The position numbers and the translations under genes are program-made. Below are positions 47,401 through 55,093 of a stretch of 64,000 bases of DNA, one piece after another. The stretch spans positions 248,001 to 312,000 of the forward strand of contig CBDCYD010000001.1 in assembly GCA_965224045.1 (NCBI GenBank), given 5' to 3'. The DNA comes from Tectiglobus sp965224045 (GTDB taxonomy: Bacteria > Pseudomonadota > Alphaproteobacteria > Rhizobiales > Hyphomicrobiaceae). The notes below the pieces were generated by a model. That model was not told the origin of the DNA, did no database searches, and saw nothing but the letters and a program-made list of their open reading frames with translations. Position 1 is the first letter of the stretch, and each line of letters opens with the position of its first letter.

Positions 47401-48483
47401 TATTACGCCGACTATATCGGCAACTACAGCGGCGCCTATGGTTCCGGGTCAACCATCAACCGCTTCTTCCCGAGCCTGGGCAATCATGACTACAGCGATG
47501 ACAGCGCCGGCCTGAACGGCGGCATCGACATCTATCTCGACTATTTCGATCTGCCTGACAATGAGCGCTATTACGACTTCCAGATCGGCAACACACACTT
47601 CTTCGCGATCAACAGCAACAGCGAGCCGGACGGCAACGAGAGCGATTCGGTTCAGGCCCAGTGGCTGCAATCAGCGCTTGCTGCTTCCGAAGCGACCCAC
47701 AAGGTCGTATTCTTTCATCATCCACCGTTCAGCTCCGACGGTGCGGGTGGTTACGACTTCATGCGGTGGGACTTCGAGGCCTGGGGTGCAACCGCCGTGC
47801 TTGCCGGACACGACCACATTTTCGAGCGCATTCTTCGCGACGAGAATTCGGACGGCACCGCCATTCCTTACATCATATCCGGTGTCGGCGGTGAAAGTGT
47901 CGGCAGTGCCATTCCGACCGATCCAGGCAGCCAGGCACTGTACGACGAGGGCTTTGGCGCGTCGCTTGTGACCGTGACAAACGACGTGATGCTGTTCGAG
48001 TTCTACGCGGTCGACGGCACGCTGATAGATACCTATACCTTTGAGGCGCCGCTCGCCGGAAATCCTCTGTTCGTAGACGGCAACGACACCCTGAACGGGA
48101 CCGCGAATTCCGACTACCTGGATGGCCACGATGGCAACGACACACTGAACGGTCTGGCCGGAGATGACGTCCTCGTTGGCGGCAGCGGTAACGACACGCT
48201 CAACCCGGGCCCCGGAGACGACAGGATCAACGTCGACGGTGGCGATGACATGATCATATTTGCGCCGGGCGACGGCAAAGACACGATTGAAAATTTCATT
48301 GTCGGCGCCGGTTCCGTCGACAAGGTCGACCTCACGGGCTTTGATCCCGTGGTCGCAAACAACGCGATCACCAACGCCACGCAGGTCGGTAACGACACGG
48401 TGCTGGACTTCGGCAACGGCGATGAACTGACGTTCGTCGGAACGATCGCCGCCAACCTCCATTCGGACGATTTTCTGCTGTGA
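41458..48483 (+). CDS. Giant secreted RTX protein with purple-acid-phosphatase-like domain
   Basis: 2341 residues, acidic, with no signal peptide, so type I secretion is expected. Residues 1-315 include a unique N-terminus and an Ig-like domain (ATDKDDYPPGATVEITATNF). Residues 316-1644 are three near-identical 443-residue modules. Each has a beta-sandwich (FEVRISSGLDDVEESSTGSV and on), a cadherin-like unit ending LNDINDAP, and an Ig-like unit ending TLTDGDGATSQ. A diverged fourth copy of the first sandwich spans about 1644-1820, followed by an Ig-like linker. The phosphoesterase (about 1932-2200) shows GDYG, GDNAY, GNHD, VFFHH and AGHDH, the purple-acid-phosphatase metal set. RTX nonapeptides (GNDTLNG, GDDVLVGGSGND) and a secretion tail end the protein. 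No transporter genes are nearby. Confidence 0.9.
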   Translation: MSFTLRNVWDLAFPAIEQDFEDEFTPWRHPGHLEFPKYFADETVLLTSFGRLNGLSPIARAFDGYSPRSAADPASNIAGGRGIAGAPGRPTDTGVDDLQQALFASIEEPIGDHPHAPFWGKAWSAHISVTFDAVRDAVDQWSNARSIEIDIVRPDIVSRLGRQDNWDRRPEAEHLGHQPPRDEPDQAAMPAARPQPTVATDKDDYPPGATVEITATNFTPGGLVTFEIDHVSGPGDDGAFGTTDDVVEELGGRGHDPWTVRDGSPEDLDGAVDGSVTTQWHVDPDDSAHARFLLTARDETTGAVATTTFTDNPTTFEVRISSGLDDVEESSTGSVSTGSSDLELVNDGSTGDQTVGLRFTGIDIPKDAVITNAYLQFQVDETDVLATSLTIHGEAADDAAAFTGAAFDVSSRGQTTASVSWTPPAWDTVGEAGAGQQTPDLSAIIQEIVTREGWTADNALVLTLTGSGARTAESFEGDAQAAPLLHIEWQTATGSPPTSFDLSATAVDEHAAAGTVIGTFGNVVDPDAGDTHTFALVDDAGGRFRLSGSDLEVADGTLLDFESATSHDVVVRVQDSGGQFLDQTFTITLNDINDAPVITNLDGDTLTYTAGSGALALDQGGDAVVDDVDSADYDTGQLTVSIVSGGDGTQDVLAIADQGTGAGQIGLSGAQDVTYEGTVIGSYAGGDQGNDLVVTLLAAAGNAAVQALVRALTYENTEQAAPTTGDRTLNITLTDGDGATSQLVATTVSVRQPGAPSVFEVRISSGLDDVEESSTGSVSTGSSDLELVNDGSTGDQTVGLRFTGIDIPKDAVITNAYLQFQVDETDVLATSLTIHGEAADDAAAFTGAAFDVSSRGQTTASVSWTPPAWDTVGEAGAGQQTPDLSAIIQEIVTREGWTADNALVLTLTGSGARTAESFEGDAQAAPLLHIEWQTATGSPPTSFDLSATAVDEHAAAGTVIGTFGNVVDPDAGDTHTFALVDDAGGRFRLSGSDLEVADGTLLDFESATSHDVVVRVQDSGGQFLDQTFTITLNDINDAPVITNLDGDTLTYTAGSGALALDQGGDAVVDDVDSADYDTGQLTVSIVSGGDGTQDVLAIADQGTGAGQIGLSGAQDVTYEGTVIGSYAGGDQGNDLVVTLLAAAGNAAVQALVRALTYENTEQAAPTTGDRTLNITLTDGDGATSQLVATTVSVRQPGAPSVFEVRISSGLDDVEESSTGSVSTGSSDLELVNDGSTGDQTVGLRFTGIDIPKDAVITNAYLQFQVDETDVLATSLTIHGEAADDAAAFTGAAFDVSSRGQTTASVSWTPPAWDTVGEAGAGQQTPDLSAIIQEIVTREGWTADNALVLTLTGSGARTAESFEGDAQAAPLLHIEWQTATGSPPTSFDLSATAVDEHAAAGTVIGTFGNVVDPDAGDTHTFALVDDAGGRFRLSGSDLEVADGTLLDFESATSHDVVVRVQDSGGQFLDQTFTITLNDINDAPVITNLDGDTLTYTAGSGALALDQGGDAVVDDVDSADYDTGQLTVSIVSGGDGTQDVLAIADQGTGAGQIGLSGAQDVTYEGTVIGSYAGGDQGNDLVVTLLAAAGNAAVQALVRALTYENTEQAAPTTGDRTLNITLTDGDGATSQLVATTVTVFTSPPVNYTEQLRISSGIADVEEAASGSVSTSSSDLELVNDGSTGNQTVGLRFERLFIPKNAVITNAYLQFQVDETDSVTTSLMIHGEAADDAVAFTGAAFDVSSRGQTTASVAWTPPAWDTVGAAGADQQTPDLSAIIQEIVNRDGWSANNALVLTLTGSGARTAESFDGDPQAAPLLHIEFQAPPDNPANSLPTGTLSIAVNTGTPFPGSTLTAVNALADADGLGAFRYQWERSNDGGANYTPIGLDQDSYTLTNDDLGYQVRVVATYWDGAGTLETVASASTVDVTQPGADVMRFAIIGDYGNDSIDEQNVADLVDGWNVDFILTVGDNAYGAIPFDDAVGKYYADYIGNYSGAYGSGSTINRFFPSLGNHDYSDDSAGLNGGIDIYLDYFDLPDNERYYDFQIGNTHFFAINSNSEPDGNESDSVQAQWLQSALAASEATHKVVFFHHPPFSSDGAGGYDFMRWDFEAWGATAVLAGHDHIFERILRDENSDGTAIPYIISGVGGESVGSAIPTDPGSQALYDEGFGASLVTVTNDVMLFEFYAVDGTLIDTYTFEAPLAGNPLFVDGNDTLNGTANSDYLDGHDGNDTLNGLAGDDVLVGGSGNDTLNPGPGDDRINVDGGDDMIIFAPGDGKDTIENFIVGAGSVDKVDLTGFDPVVANNAITNATQVGNDTVLDFGNGDELTFVGTIAANLHSDDFLL
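42403..46389 (+). repeat. Three 1329-bp tandem repeats inside the RTX gene
   Basis: Units start at 42403, 43732 and 45061, exactly 1329 bp (443 codons) apart. Units 2 and 3 look identical until the third diverges at about 46360. Unit 1 differs by one silent base that I could find (GGCGCTGCG against GGCGCCGCG near 42670). The antisense frame through the array is an artefact of the same repeat. Confidence 0.95.
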
Positions 48484-48536
48484 CGGGCCGTCGATAGCAA
48501 TCGCCGACGGTCGCGCCTCGCCGGCCGCCGCGACAC

Positions 48537-50048
48537 TCAATCGTCATTGCCTTTGGCCTCTTCTACGTCTGGCTGGTAGCCGGCCGGCGGCCAGACGACA
48601 AGCGCGATCAGCGGATAGACGAGCAGCGACGTCCAGAGGAAGAGGTGAAACGCGTTGATGTAGCCGATGGCCGTAGCCTGGCGGGCAACCTCGCCTGCGA
48701 TGCCGGCAAGGCCCGTCGTGCTTTCGGTTGTCCACCCGCCCATAACACTGTCGAAGGTCAAGCGGCCGTTGAACGGATTGATCCATTGCACGAGCTCGCT
48801 ATAGCTCACCTTTTGCGTATGAAAGACGACCACGATGCTCGCCGATATGTAGTAGCTCGAAGACACGCTGCGAACGAAATGAAACATCGAGGCACCTTCC
48901 GCAGAACGGCGTGGGTCGAGGTTCGAGAAAATGACCAGCGACATCGGCACCCAAAGCCATCCGACACCGAAGCCCTGCACCGCCATTGCCCAGGCGGCTT
49001 CGGACAACGATACGTCCATCTCAAATCCTGCCATATCAAGCGCAGAATAGGTATGCAGGCCGAAGCCGATCAGGAACAGGAGCCGCGGGTTCCAGCTGTT
49101 GGCGAACAGGATCATCAGTATCATCGAAGCCGCCGTCCCGGCCCCGCGCGCCGCGATCAGCATACCGACGGTGAACTCCGGCAGGTCGCGCAGCTGTTGC
49201 AGCATTGCCGGTATCAGCACCATCGGCGTCACGAACAGCATCCCGAACACGGCGGAAATACCGATTCCCAGAACGAAGTTGCGCTCGAGCAGGAGGCGCA
49301 GGTCCAGGAACGGCCGGTCGCTCGTCAGACTGTGCGTCAGGAAGATCCAACCGAACAGAATGGCCAGCGCGCATTCGATGACGATCTCCGTTGAATCGAA
49401 CCAATCCGCGCGTTCACCGCGATCGAGCATCAGCTGTATGCATGCAACCGCGATGGACAGGCTCAGAAACCCGGTCCAATCCAGTCTGGCTCTCTCCTCG
49501 CGGGGCGGGTCCGGCTTGATCGCGGTTAGCGCTCCGATGAACGCAATGAGCGCCAGCGGCAGCAAGATGAAAAAAACCCAGTGCCACGAAATTTCCTCGC
49601 TCACATAGCCGCCGAGCAGTGGCGCAATCGTCGGTGGAATGCCGACGCCCATTGAATAGACCGAGAGCGCCGGTCCGCGCTTGTCGCCGGTGAATGTGTC
49701 GATAACGACCGACTGTGCAATCGGCGTGAGCGGAGAGCCGAAGCACGATTGCACGACGCGCCAGAAAACCAGTTCGGTCAGCGACGTCGACAGACCGCAC
49801 ATCAACGTGGCGGCACCGAACCCGGCAACCCCCCAGATCATTGCACGCCGTCGCCCGAAGCGGCTTGCAATCCAGCCGGCCAGCGGAATGGTCAGGGCGG
49901 TTGCGATCAGGTTTGATGTGACGACCCAGGCGACCTGATCGGGCGTCGCCGAAAGCGCGCCTTGAATTTGCGGCAGCGACACATTCGCGATCGTGATGGT
50001 CGTCGCATAGAGCGTCGTGACCAGCGTGCAAGTGATAAGTAGCCACAC
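48537..50048 (-). CDS. MFS transporter, DHA2 (EmrB/QacA) type
   Basis: A 503-residue inner-membrane drug:proton antiporter-like protein with about 14 helices. TTLYATTITIANVSLPQIQGALSATPDQVAWVVTSNLI is the helix-1 region of the DHA2 group, IASRFGRRRAMIW is the loop 2-3 motif A, and GSPLTPIAQSV with GVGIPPTIAPLLGGYV is motif C-like. The start is GTG 50048; a stop lies 7 codons upstream, so the usual longer cytoplasmic start is absent. No membrane-fusion partner (EmrA) is adjacent. Substrate unknown. Confidence 0.88.
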   Translation of the reverse strand: MWLLITCTLVTTLYATTITIANVSLPQIQGALSATPDQVAWVVTSNLIATALTIPLAGWIASRFGRRRAMIWGVAGFGAATLMCGLSTSLTELVFWRVVQSCFGSPLTPIAQSVVIDTFTGDKRGPALSVYSMGVGIPPTIAPLLGGYVSEEISWHWVFFILLPLALIAFIGALTAIKPDPPREERARLDWTGFLSLSIAVACIQLMLDRGERADWFDSTEIVIECALAILFGWIFLTHSLTSDRPFLDLRLLLERNFVLGIGISAVFGMLFVTPMVLIPAMLQQLRDLPEFTVGMLIAARGAGTAASMILMILFANSWNPRLLFLIGFGLHTYSALDMAGFEMDVSLSEAAWAMAVQGFGVGWLWVPMSLVIFSNLDPRRSAEGASMFHFVRSVSSSYYISASIVVVFHTQKVSYSELVQWINPFNGRLTFDSVMGGWTTESTTGLAGIAGEVARQATAIGYINAFHLFLWTSLLVYPLIALVVWPPAGYQPDVEEAKGNDD

Positions 50049-50324
50049 GGTGAATTCGCCCAGAATGCCTCAATGGGTCATTCGCTCAAGCGCGGCCCAC
50101 CCTCGAGGCCGAAGTCTACCGCCCACCGCCCCGCGGGTGCAATGCCGATGGCCGGCCCGATGAACCGGCAGGCGGCGACCGGACTCGGCGGGATGGCAAG
50201 GCTGCACGATCCGTGAAACACACCGTGCGCGCAGGCCGGCGTCCAGAGAGCGGGTCGAGCGGCTTTAACGCATTGCCGTCGCTCGTGGAGCCTTGCTTTG
50301 GCAGGGCCGCCGTTTTAGTGGTAG

Positions 50325-51182
50325 CTAGCTCGACACGAGCAAAGCCATGCCCAGCAGGATGACCAACGCCCAGGAGAGCCGTCGCCTGAGTTGGCCTTCA
50401 TTGAGCAGCAGGCTGCCCGCCAGCACGGTGAGCAACACGCTGACCTCTCGCGTCGGGGCGACGTAGGCAACCGGCGTGAAGGTCAGTGCGTAGAGCACGA
50501 GGATGTAGGCCAGCGGATTGAACACCGCGATGGCGATGACCCCAAGTTTGTGTTCACGCCAGTGTTGCCGGATCAGGTCGGAATTGCGCCGCGCGACGGG
50601 CGCAAGAATGGCAACGCGCCCCATGCTCGAGGCGTAGTCAAGCAGCAGGGGCGGCACAAGCAGCACTGAAACCACATAGGCATCCCACGCGGTATACGAC
50701 CCGATGAGCAAACCTGCTCCGAAGCCGAAGAGCAAGGATGCCGAGACCCGCTTGACCCCGCGCGAGATCCCGCCAGTGAGCAGCAATACGCCGGTGATGA
50801 TGATCGCGGCTCCGATCGCCATTTGCGGCGTGACGACTTCGCCCAGGAACAAGACAGCGAAGGTGGTCGACAATAGCGGCCCCGTCGCGCGCGCCGTGGG
50901 ATAGACGAGCGACAGGTCACCCTCGCGATATCCGGTTTGCAGGAACAGAAAATAGCCGAGGTGCAACAGCGTGCTGCCGGTGATGAAAGCGGCGTGCCAC
51001 CATCCCAGGTCGGGTTGGTCGACAACCAGAATCCACAGCGCCAGCGGCAGATAGATGATCACGGACACCAGCGAGAAAAGCCAAATCAGCTCCGGCCCGC
51101 CGTTGATCCGTTTGACGAAGTAATTCCACGTTGCATGGCAGAATGCGGCAGCGAGAACCAGTGCCAGACCGGACAAGGACAT
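50325..51182 (-). CDS. EamA/DMT-family permease
   Basis: 285 residues with about ten helices in two EamA repeats (LALVLAAAFCHATWNYFVKR in the first, LLFGFGAGLLIGSYTAWDAYVV in the second). The first half contains YPTARATGPLLSTTFAVLFLGEVVTP and the second VAYVAPTREVSVLLTVLAGSLLLNEG, the paired helix-3/4 signature of the family. Members export or import metabolites such as amino acids or nucleotides; the substrate cannot be told. It is upstream of the MFS gene with a 276-bp gap, so they are probably separate units. Confidence 0.88.
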   Translation of the reverse strand: MSLSGLALVLAAAFCHATWNYFVKRINGGPELIWLFSLVSVIIYLPLALWILVVDQPDLGWWHAAFITGSTLLHLGYFLFLQTGYREGDLSLVYPTARATGPLLSTTFAVLFLGEVVTPQMAIGAAIIITGVLLLTGGISRGVKRVSASLLFGFGAGLLIGSYTAWDAYVVSVLLVPPLLLDYASSMGRVAILAPVARRNSDLIRQHWREHKLGVIAIAVFNPLAYILVLYALTFTPVAYVAPTREVSVLLTVLAGSLLLNEGQLRRRLSWALVILLGMALLVSS

Positions 51183-51546
51183 GTTGCGACCCCGAGATTG
51201 GTACGAAGACGTGCTTCCTCACGCCCTGTCCACTCCCTCTGGTCTTTTCGTCCTCGGGTGTCTGCCGACGGCTCATAACGGCGCTCGGACCAGCTTGCAT
51301 TGACGCAACGGAACCCTAGCCGCACATGGAAAGGCAAATCGAACGGTAGCTCTGCGAGGATCGTCTAGCAAGCGATTTGGTTCGTCTGGCGTGGCTGCCT
51401 GAAGCCGGTGCCGCAGAATGCTCGAAAGCCGGAAAACGCCAACAGTCCTACTATTCGGCTCACGGCCGGTTAGAACTGTTCATGCTCTGCATGTCAGCAA
51501 TTCCCGCAAGCGACGTCGGTTGGCTGCAGTGGCACGCGCAGGCTGC

Positions 51547-51580
51547 TAAAGCAGGCAGAAAGTTGCTCGATTCTTTTGAG
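51547..51580. repeat. Family B repeat fragment
   Basis: CTAAAGCAGGCAGAAAGTTG followed by CTCGATTCTTTT matches the junction between the two hairpins of the complete copies (1038-1065 and 39680-39707). The rest of the element is missing. Confidence 0.7.
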
Positions 51581-52135
51581 CCAAGTTAGGTCGCACACAC
51601 GCGGGCGGCGCGCCCTGACGCAAAGCGAGCCCCGGGCATTCCATGCACATCGAGGCTCCAAACGCGCCTTGCGCGTCTTGCCAGCTCATGCCGGCATCTC
51701 TATCGACATGCGGTCGGTGGCCAACCGAATGCGCTGTCAATTGCAGTTTCGAATTTGCGTGATAAACGGCGAAGCAATATGCGATCACAGAGCGCTGCAG
51801 CTCATTTGCTCCACCGCGACCCCGACGAAGCGGGGTCGGTCATGCTGTCAGGTGGACTCATGCTCCCTCCGCGAGTTGGTTCATCCGCTGCGTGCTCATC
51901 CTCGAAATCTGTAAAGGGTGCTGCCGGTGGAACGTCCAGGCCGAAATTTCCTGCGACGGCTCACTGCATCCGACAACGCGAACACGCCCCACGATCGTCA
52001 TCCCAATTTCAAACCGTGTCAAGGCTGAACCGGACCCTCCCGGCATTCGGTTGATCGAAGTTGTCGCGCATTCGGCAACTCCTGGACGCGACGTGACGGG
52101 CAGTCTCCGGCACGATCAGTACCGAACCGGCCCGG

Positions 52136-52290
52136 TCATCGCTCGGGGTTGGCCTTGACCGCCGGCACGACAAACTCTGTCATGATCTTTATCGGCAGCT
52201 TGCCATGGTCTGCGTCGTTGTAGTTGCCCGCGAATATCACCACGATCAGATTGTCTTTCGGGTCGCCGCCTCGCGAAATGCGAATGCGAT
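52136..52290 (-). pseudogene. C-terminal remnant of a beta-lactamase-family serine hydrolase
   Basis: The minus-strand frame ending with TGA at 52136 reads GGDPKDNLIVVIFAGNYND, then a short stretch ending KIMTEFVVPAVKANPER. This is the typical last segment of class C beta-lactamase-like hydrolases (LVVVxxAGNYN...FVLPAL). Upstream the frame loses similarity and neither the SxxK nor the YxN motif is found, so only the tail survives. Confidence 0.5.
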
Positions 52291-52438
52291 CACGGCGTTC
52301 GCGATGTCGTCCGTCTCAGCGTCAGGCTGTTGTCGTGCTGCGATCGACGCGGTTGCCTGGTGGCGCTCCGATTTGCCATAACGCAAAGCCTAAGGTGCTG
52401 CCACGTCAGTGGCTGGGTCAGTAGTTAGGAATGACAAA

Positions 52439-53059
52439 ATGCTGGAGATCTGGGGACGGCGGAATTCGATCAACGTCCAAAAAGTCATGTGGACGCTTGC
52501 AGAGTTGGGCGTTGACCACCGGCACACCGACGCCGGCATGGCCTTCGGCCTGGTTGACGAAGATTGGTTCGCAAAACTCAATCCCAATCGCACCGTGCCG
52601 GTCCTCAGGGACGGCGACGTCGTCCTTTGGGAATCGAACGTCATTGTTCGCTACCTGGCCGCAAAGTTCGCACCGGGCACGCTGATGCCCGATGGCGACG
52701 GCGCACGCGCTCGGGTCGAAATGTGGATGGACTGGCAGCAGACGACGGTCACGCCGGGCCTCGGGCCGGTTTTCCTGGGGCTGGTCCGCACACCCGAAGA
52801 TCAGCGTGATGGCACGGCCATCGCGGCCGGCGCCGAGATGGTACGAAACGCTCTCGCGATCCTCGATGCGCAATTGGCCACGTCGCACTTTGTGCTCGGC
52901 GATGATTTCACCGCGGCCGACATTCCGCTCGGCTGTGTGGCCTACCGCTGGTTTGCCCTGCCCGTCGAGCACGGCGACCTGCCGAACGTCAGGGCCTGGT
53001 ATGAGAGGCTGGCGGCGCGCGAGCATTTTGCCAACCATGTTATGCTGCCATTAACGTAG
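52439..53059 (+). CDS. Glutathione S-transferase
   Basis: 206 residues. ATG 52439 follows TTAGGA; a GTG at 52409 is in frame but adds residues before the first strand. LEIWGRRNSINVQKVMWTL has the serine-type GST catalytic region (SIN), and NRTVPVLRDGDVVLWESNVIVRYLA (about residues 50-74) is the glutathione-binding part with cis-Pro and the ES pair. The C-terminal helical domain has FTAADIPLG. It is distinct from the cysteine-type GST at 5.7 kb. It lies 29 bp upstream of the epimerase and is probably co-transcribed. Confidence 0.9.
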   Translation: MLEIWGRRNSINVQKVMWTLAELGVDHRHTDAGMAFGLVDEDWFAKLNPNRTVPVLRDGDVVLWESNVIVRYLAAKFAPGTLMPDGDGARARVEMWMDWQQTTVTPGLGPVFLGLVRTPEDQRDGTAIAAGAEMVRNALAILDAQLATSHFVLGDDFTAADIPLGCVAYRWFALPVEHGDLPNVRAWYERLAAREHFANHVMLPLT

Positions 53060-53088
53060 TCTCACCGTCGTTCGGATGTCGACAAGCG

Positions 53089-54048
53089 ATGGCTCTTCTC
53101 GTAACCGGCGCAACCGGCCACGTCGGCCAGGAAATCGTCCGGCAGGCGGTTGCACGCGGGCGGACCGTGGTGGCGGCAAGCCGCACCGGCAAACCGCCAG
53201 CGGGATGGAGCTGCGATGTCTCGCGTGTAGTGTGGACAGCCTGCGAACTTGCCGATTGGGAAGCTGTCAGCCGGCTTGCTGAGGAGAATGCCATTGACGC
53301 CTGCATTCACGGCGCCGCGATATCGAACGAGGCCTTCGCCCGCCCGGATCCGCACAGGGCCATCAACACCAACGTTCTGGCGACGGCCAATCTGCTCGAA
53401 GCAGCCCGCGCGAGGAAGTGGCGGAGGTTCATGCTGGTCAGCACGGGTTCCGTGTTCCAATGCCGGGCGGACACCGAAACGCCGATCCTGGAACACGAAC
53501 CGCCGGCGCCACGGAACATTTACAGCACGACCAAGGCCAGCGCCGAGATGCTGGTTCGTATGTACCGCACCGAGTTCGCGCTGTCGGCGGCATCGGTGCG
53601 GATCTCGTGGGTGTTCGGCCCGCCGATCATCGCCGATGCACCGACGAGGGGCCCCGTTCCGTCATATCTGCTGCGCGCGATGCGCGGCGAGGCGATCAAG
53701 GAGGCAGGCGGTGATTTTGCAGCAAGCTTCACGTTCGTCTCGGACGTTGCTGCCGGACTGATCGCGGCCGCCGCCGCCGAGCTCCTGTCCCACGACGTGT
53801 ACCACCTGGGTCCAGGCCGGAACTTCAGCGCATACCGGGTCGCACAAGCGGTGCGTGCCGTGGTCCCGGATGCAAAAATCGAACTCTCCGCAGGCGTCGA
53901 ACCTTGGACAACATACACCGCAATGCGGGCACCGCTGGCCGGTACGCGACTGCGCGATGACATCGGTTTCGAGCCGCAATTTTCCTTGGATGCGGGCATT
54001 GCTGCCTACGCCGCCTGGATGCGCGATCATCCGCAGGTATGGTGCTAG
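53089..54048 (+). CDS. NAD-dependent epimerase/dehydratase
   Basis: A 319-residue extended SDR. The NAD motif TGATGHVG is at residues 6-13, the catalytic YxxxK is YSTTK near 145-149 with the upstream Ser in VSTGSVF, and NTNVLATANLLEAA follows the typical N-N-V-x-G-T region. The C-terminal substrate part has FTFVSDVAAGLIAA. It acts on an unknown nucleotide sugar or similar substrate. It follows the GST gene closely and is convergent with aroE. Confidence 0.85.
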   Translation: MALLVTGATGHVGQEIVRQAVARGRTVVAASRTGKPPAGWSCDVSRVVWTACELADWEAVSRLAEENAIDACIHGAAISNEAFARPDPHRAINTNVLATANLLEAARARKWRRFMLVSTGSVFQCRADTETPILEHEPPAPRNIYSTTKASAEMLVRMYRTEFALSAASVRISWVFGPPIIADAPTRGPVPSYLLRAMRGEAIKEAGGDFAASFTFVSDVAAGLIAAAAAELLSHDVYHLGPGRNFSAYRVAQAVRAVVPDAKIELSAGVEPWTTYTAMRAPLAGTRLRDDIGFEPQFSLDAGIAAYAAWMRDHPQVWC

Positions 54049-54219
54049 CGCGCTCACCCTGAGTGAACGCCCTTCAAGGCTGCACAAAGACTCGGGTGTT
54101 TCCGGGTTCTTCAAAACGGCAGGCCGCCATCGGATGCTTCCGATGTAGGGTGGCGCGCCCGCGCAGGCCCGAGCGCAGCGAGGAATAGCCGCGAGCAACA
54201 TCGACCGGGGCACGATCAT

Positions 54220-55059
54220 CTACTTTGGCTCGATGTCGGCGGCCAGGAGATCGTACTGTTCCCTGGTCACCTCCGGCCGAATACCGAACCAAAGCTCGAA
54301 GCCGCGAACCGCCTGGTGCAGCAGCATGTCGAGGCCGTTCGACGTCGCCAGGCCGCGCGCTTCGGCCGCCGCCAGCAACGGTGTCTTGAGCGGCACGTAG
54401 ACGATATCGCAAACCACCGCCCCGTCCGGCATTGCGCTGACATCGACATCGAGCGGACCCTGCCCATGCATGCCGAGCGACGTCGCATTTGAGATCAGTT
54501 GCGCATGCGCCAGCAGGCCCGGCAAGTCGCTCCACGACGCCGGCAGAACCTGTTCGCCGAACCGCTCGCGCAGGGCATTGGCTTTCTCGAGCGTTCTGTT
54601 CACGACGTGGATACGCGCGATACCGCGCTCGATAAGCCCGTAGACAACGGCGCGGCCAGCCCCTCCCGCACCGAGCACGATGGCATCGCTCGTGCGCCCG
54701 TCCCAGCCCGGAGAAGCAGCATCCATCGCGCCGAGGAAGCCTTCGACATCGGTGTTGGTTGACAACAGCGTGCCATCTTCCAGCCACAGCGTGTTGGCGG
54801 CGCCAACTGCCGTCGCGCGCTCGTCCGGCTCGGAAAGCTCGAGCGCGATGTCCTTGTGCGGCATGGTGATATTCGCGCCAACGTATCCATGGCCGGACAG
54901 GTTTGTAATGAATTCGACGATGTCGTCCGGCGAGACTTCCTCCGCGCGATAGTCCGCGTCTATACCGTAGCGCTTGATCCAGTAGCCGTGCAGCTTCGGC
55001 GAACGCGAATGCTTGGCGGGATACCCGATAACGCATGCAGCGCGTTGTGTGGTGTTCAT
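54220..55059 (-). CDS. aroE: Shikimate/quinate dehydrogenase
   Basis: A 279-residue NAD(P)-dependent dehydrogenase interconverting shikimate and 3-dehydroshikimate (or quinate and 3-dehydroquinate). The substrate SRS motif is in AKHSRSPKLHGYW, the catalytic Lys in NITMPHK, the Asp in NTDVEGF, the nucleotide site GAGGAGRAV and NRT (NRT favours NADP). Its position as last gene of a catabolic cluster with AroQ and a divergent 3-dehydroshikimate dehydratase suggests use in quinate/shikimate breakdown instead of aromatic synthesis. The stop TAG is followed by ATGATCGTGCC, like the first bases of family B repeats. Confidence 0.92.
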   Translation of the reverse strand: MNTTQRAACVIGYPAKHSRSPKLHGYWIKRYGIDADYRAEEVSPDDIVEFITNLSGHGYVGANITMPHKDIALELSEPDERATAVGAANTLWLEDGTLLSTNTDVEGFLGAMDAASPGWDGRTSDAIVLGAGGAGRAVVYGLIERGIARIHVVNRTLEKANALRERFGEQVLPASWSDLPGLLAHAQLISNATSLGMHGQGPLDVDVSAMPDGAVVCDIVYVPLKTPLLAAAEARGLATSNGLDMLLHQAVRGFELWFGIRPEVTREQYDLLAADIEPK

Positions 55060-55093
55060 TTGACCGTGTCTTCTCTTGAGCGCTCGTTACTTT

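Larger units (their letters stand above)
51183..52438. other. Degraded intergenic region
   Basis: About 1.25 kb with no intact gene. It holds a family B repeat fragment near 51547-51580 and the remnant of a serine hydrolase at 52136-52290. Together these suggest a decayed stretch of former coding sequence. Confidence 0.6.

Noticed and set aside
51358..52050. Several short frames in the gap after the EamA gene
   Set aside because: No motifs, poor start signals, and the region contains remnants of repeats and a dead gene.
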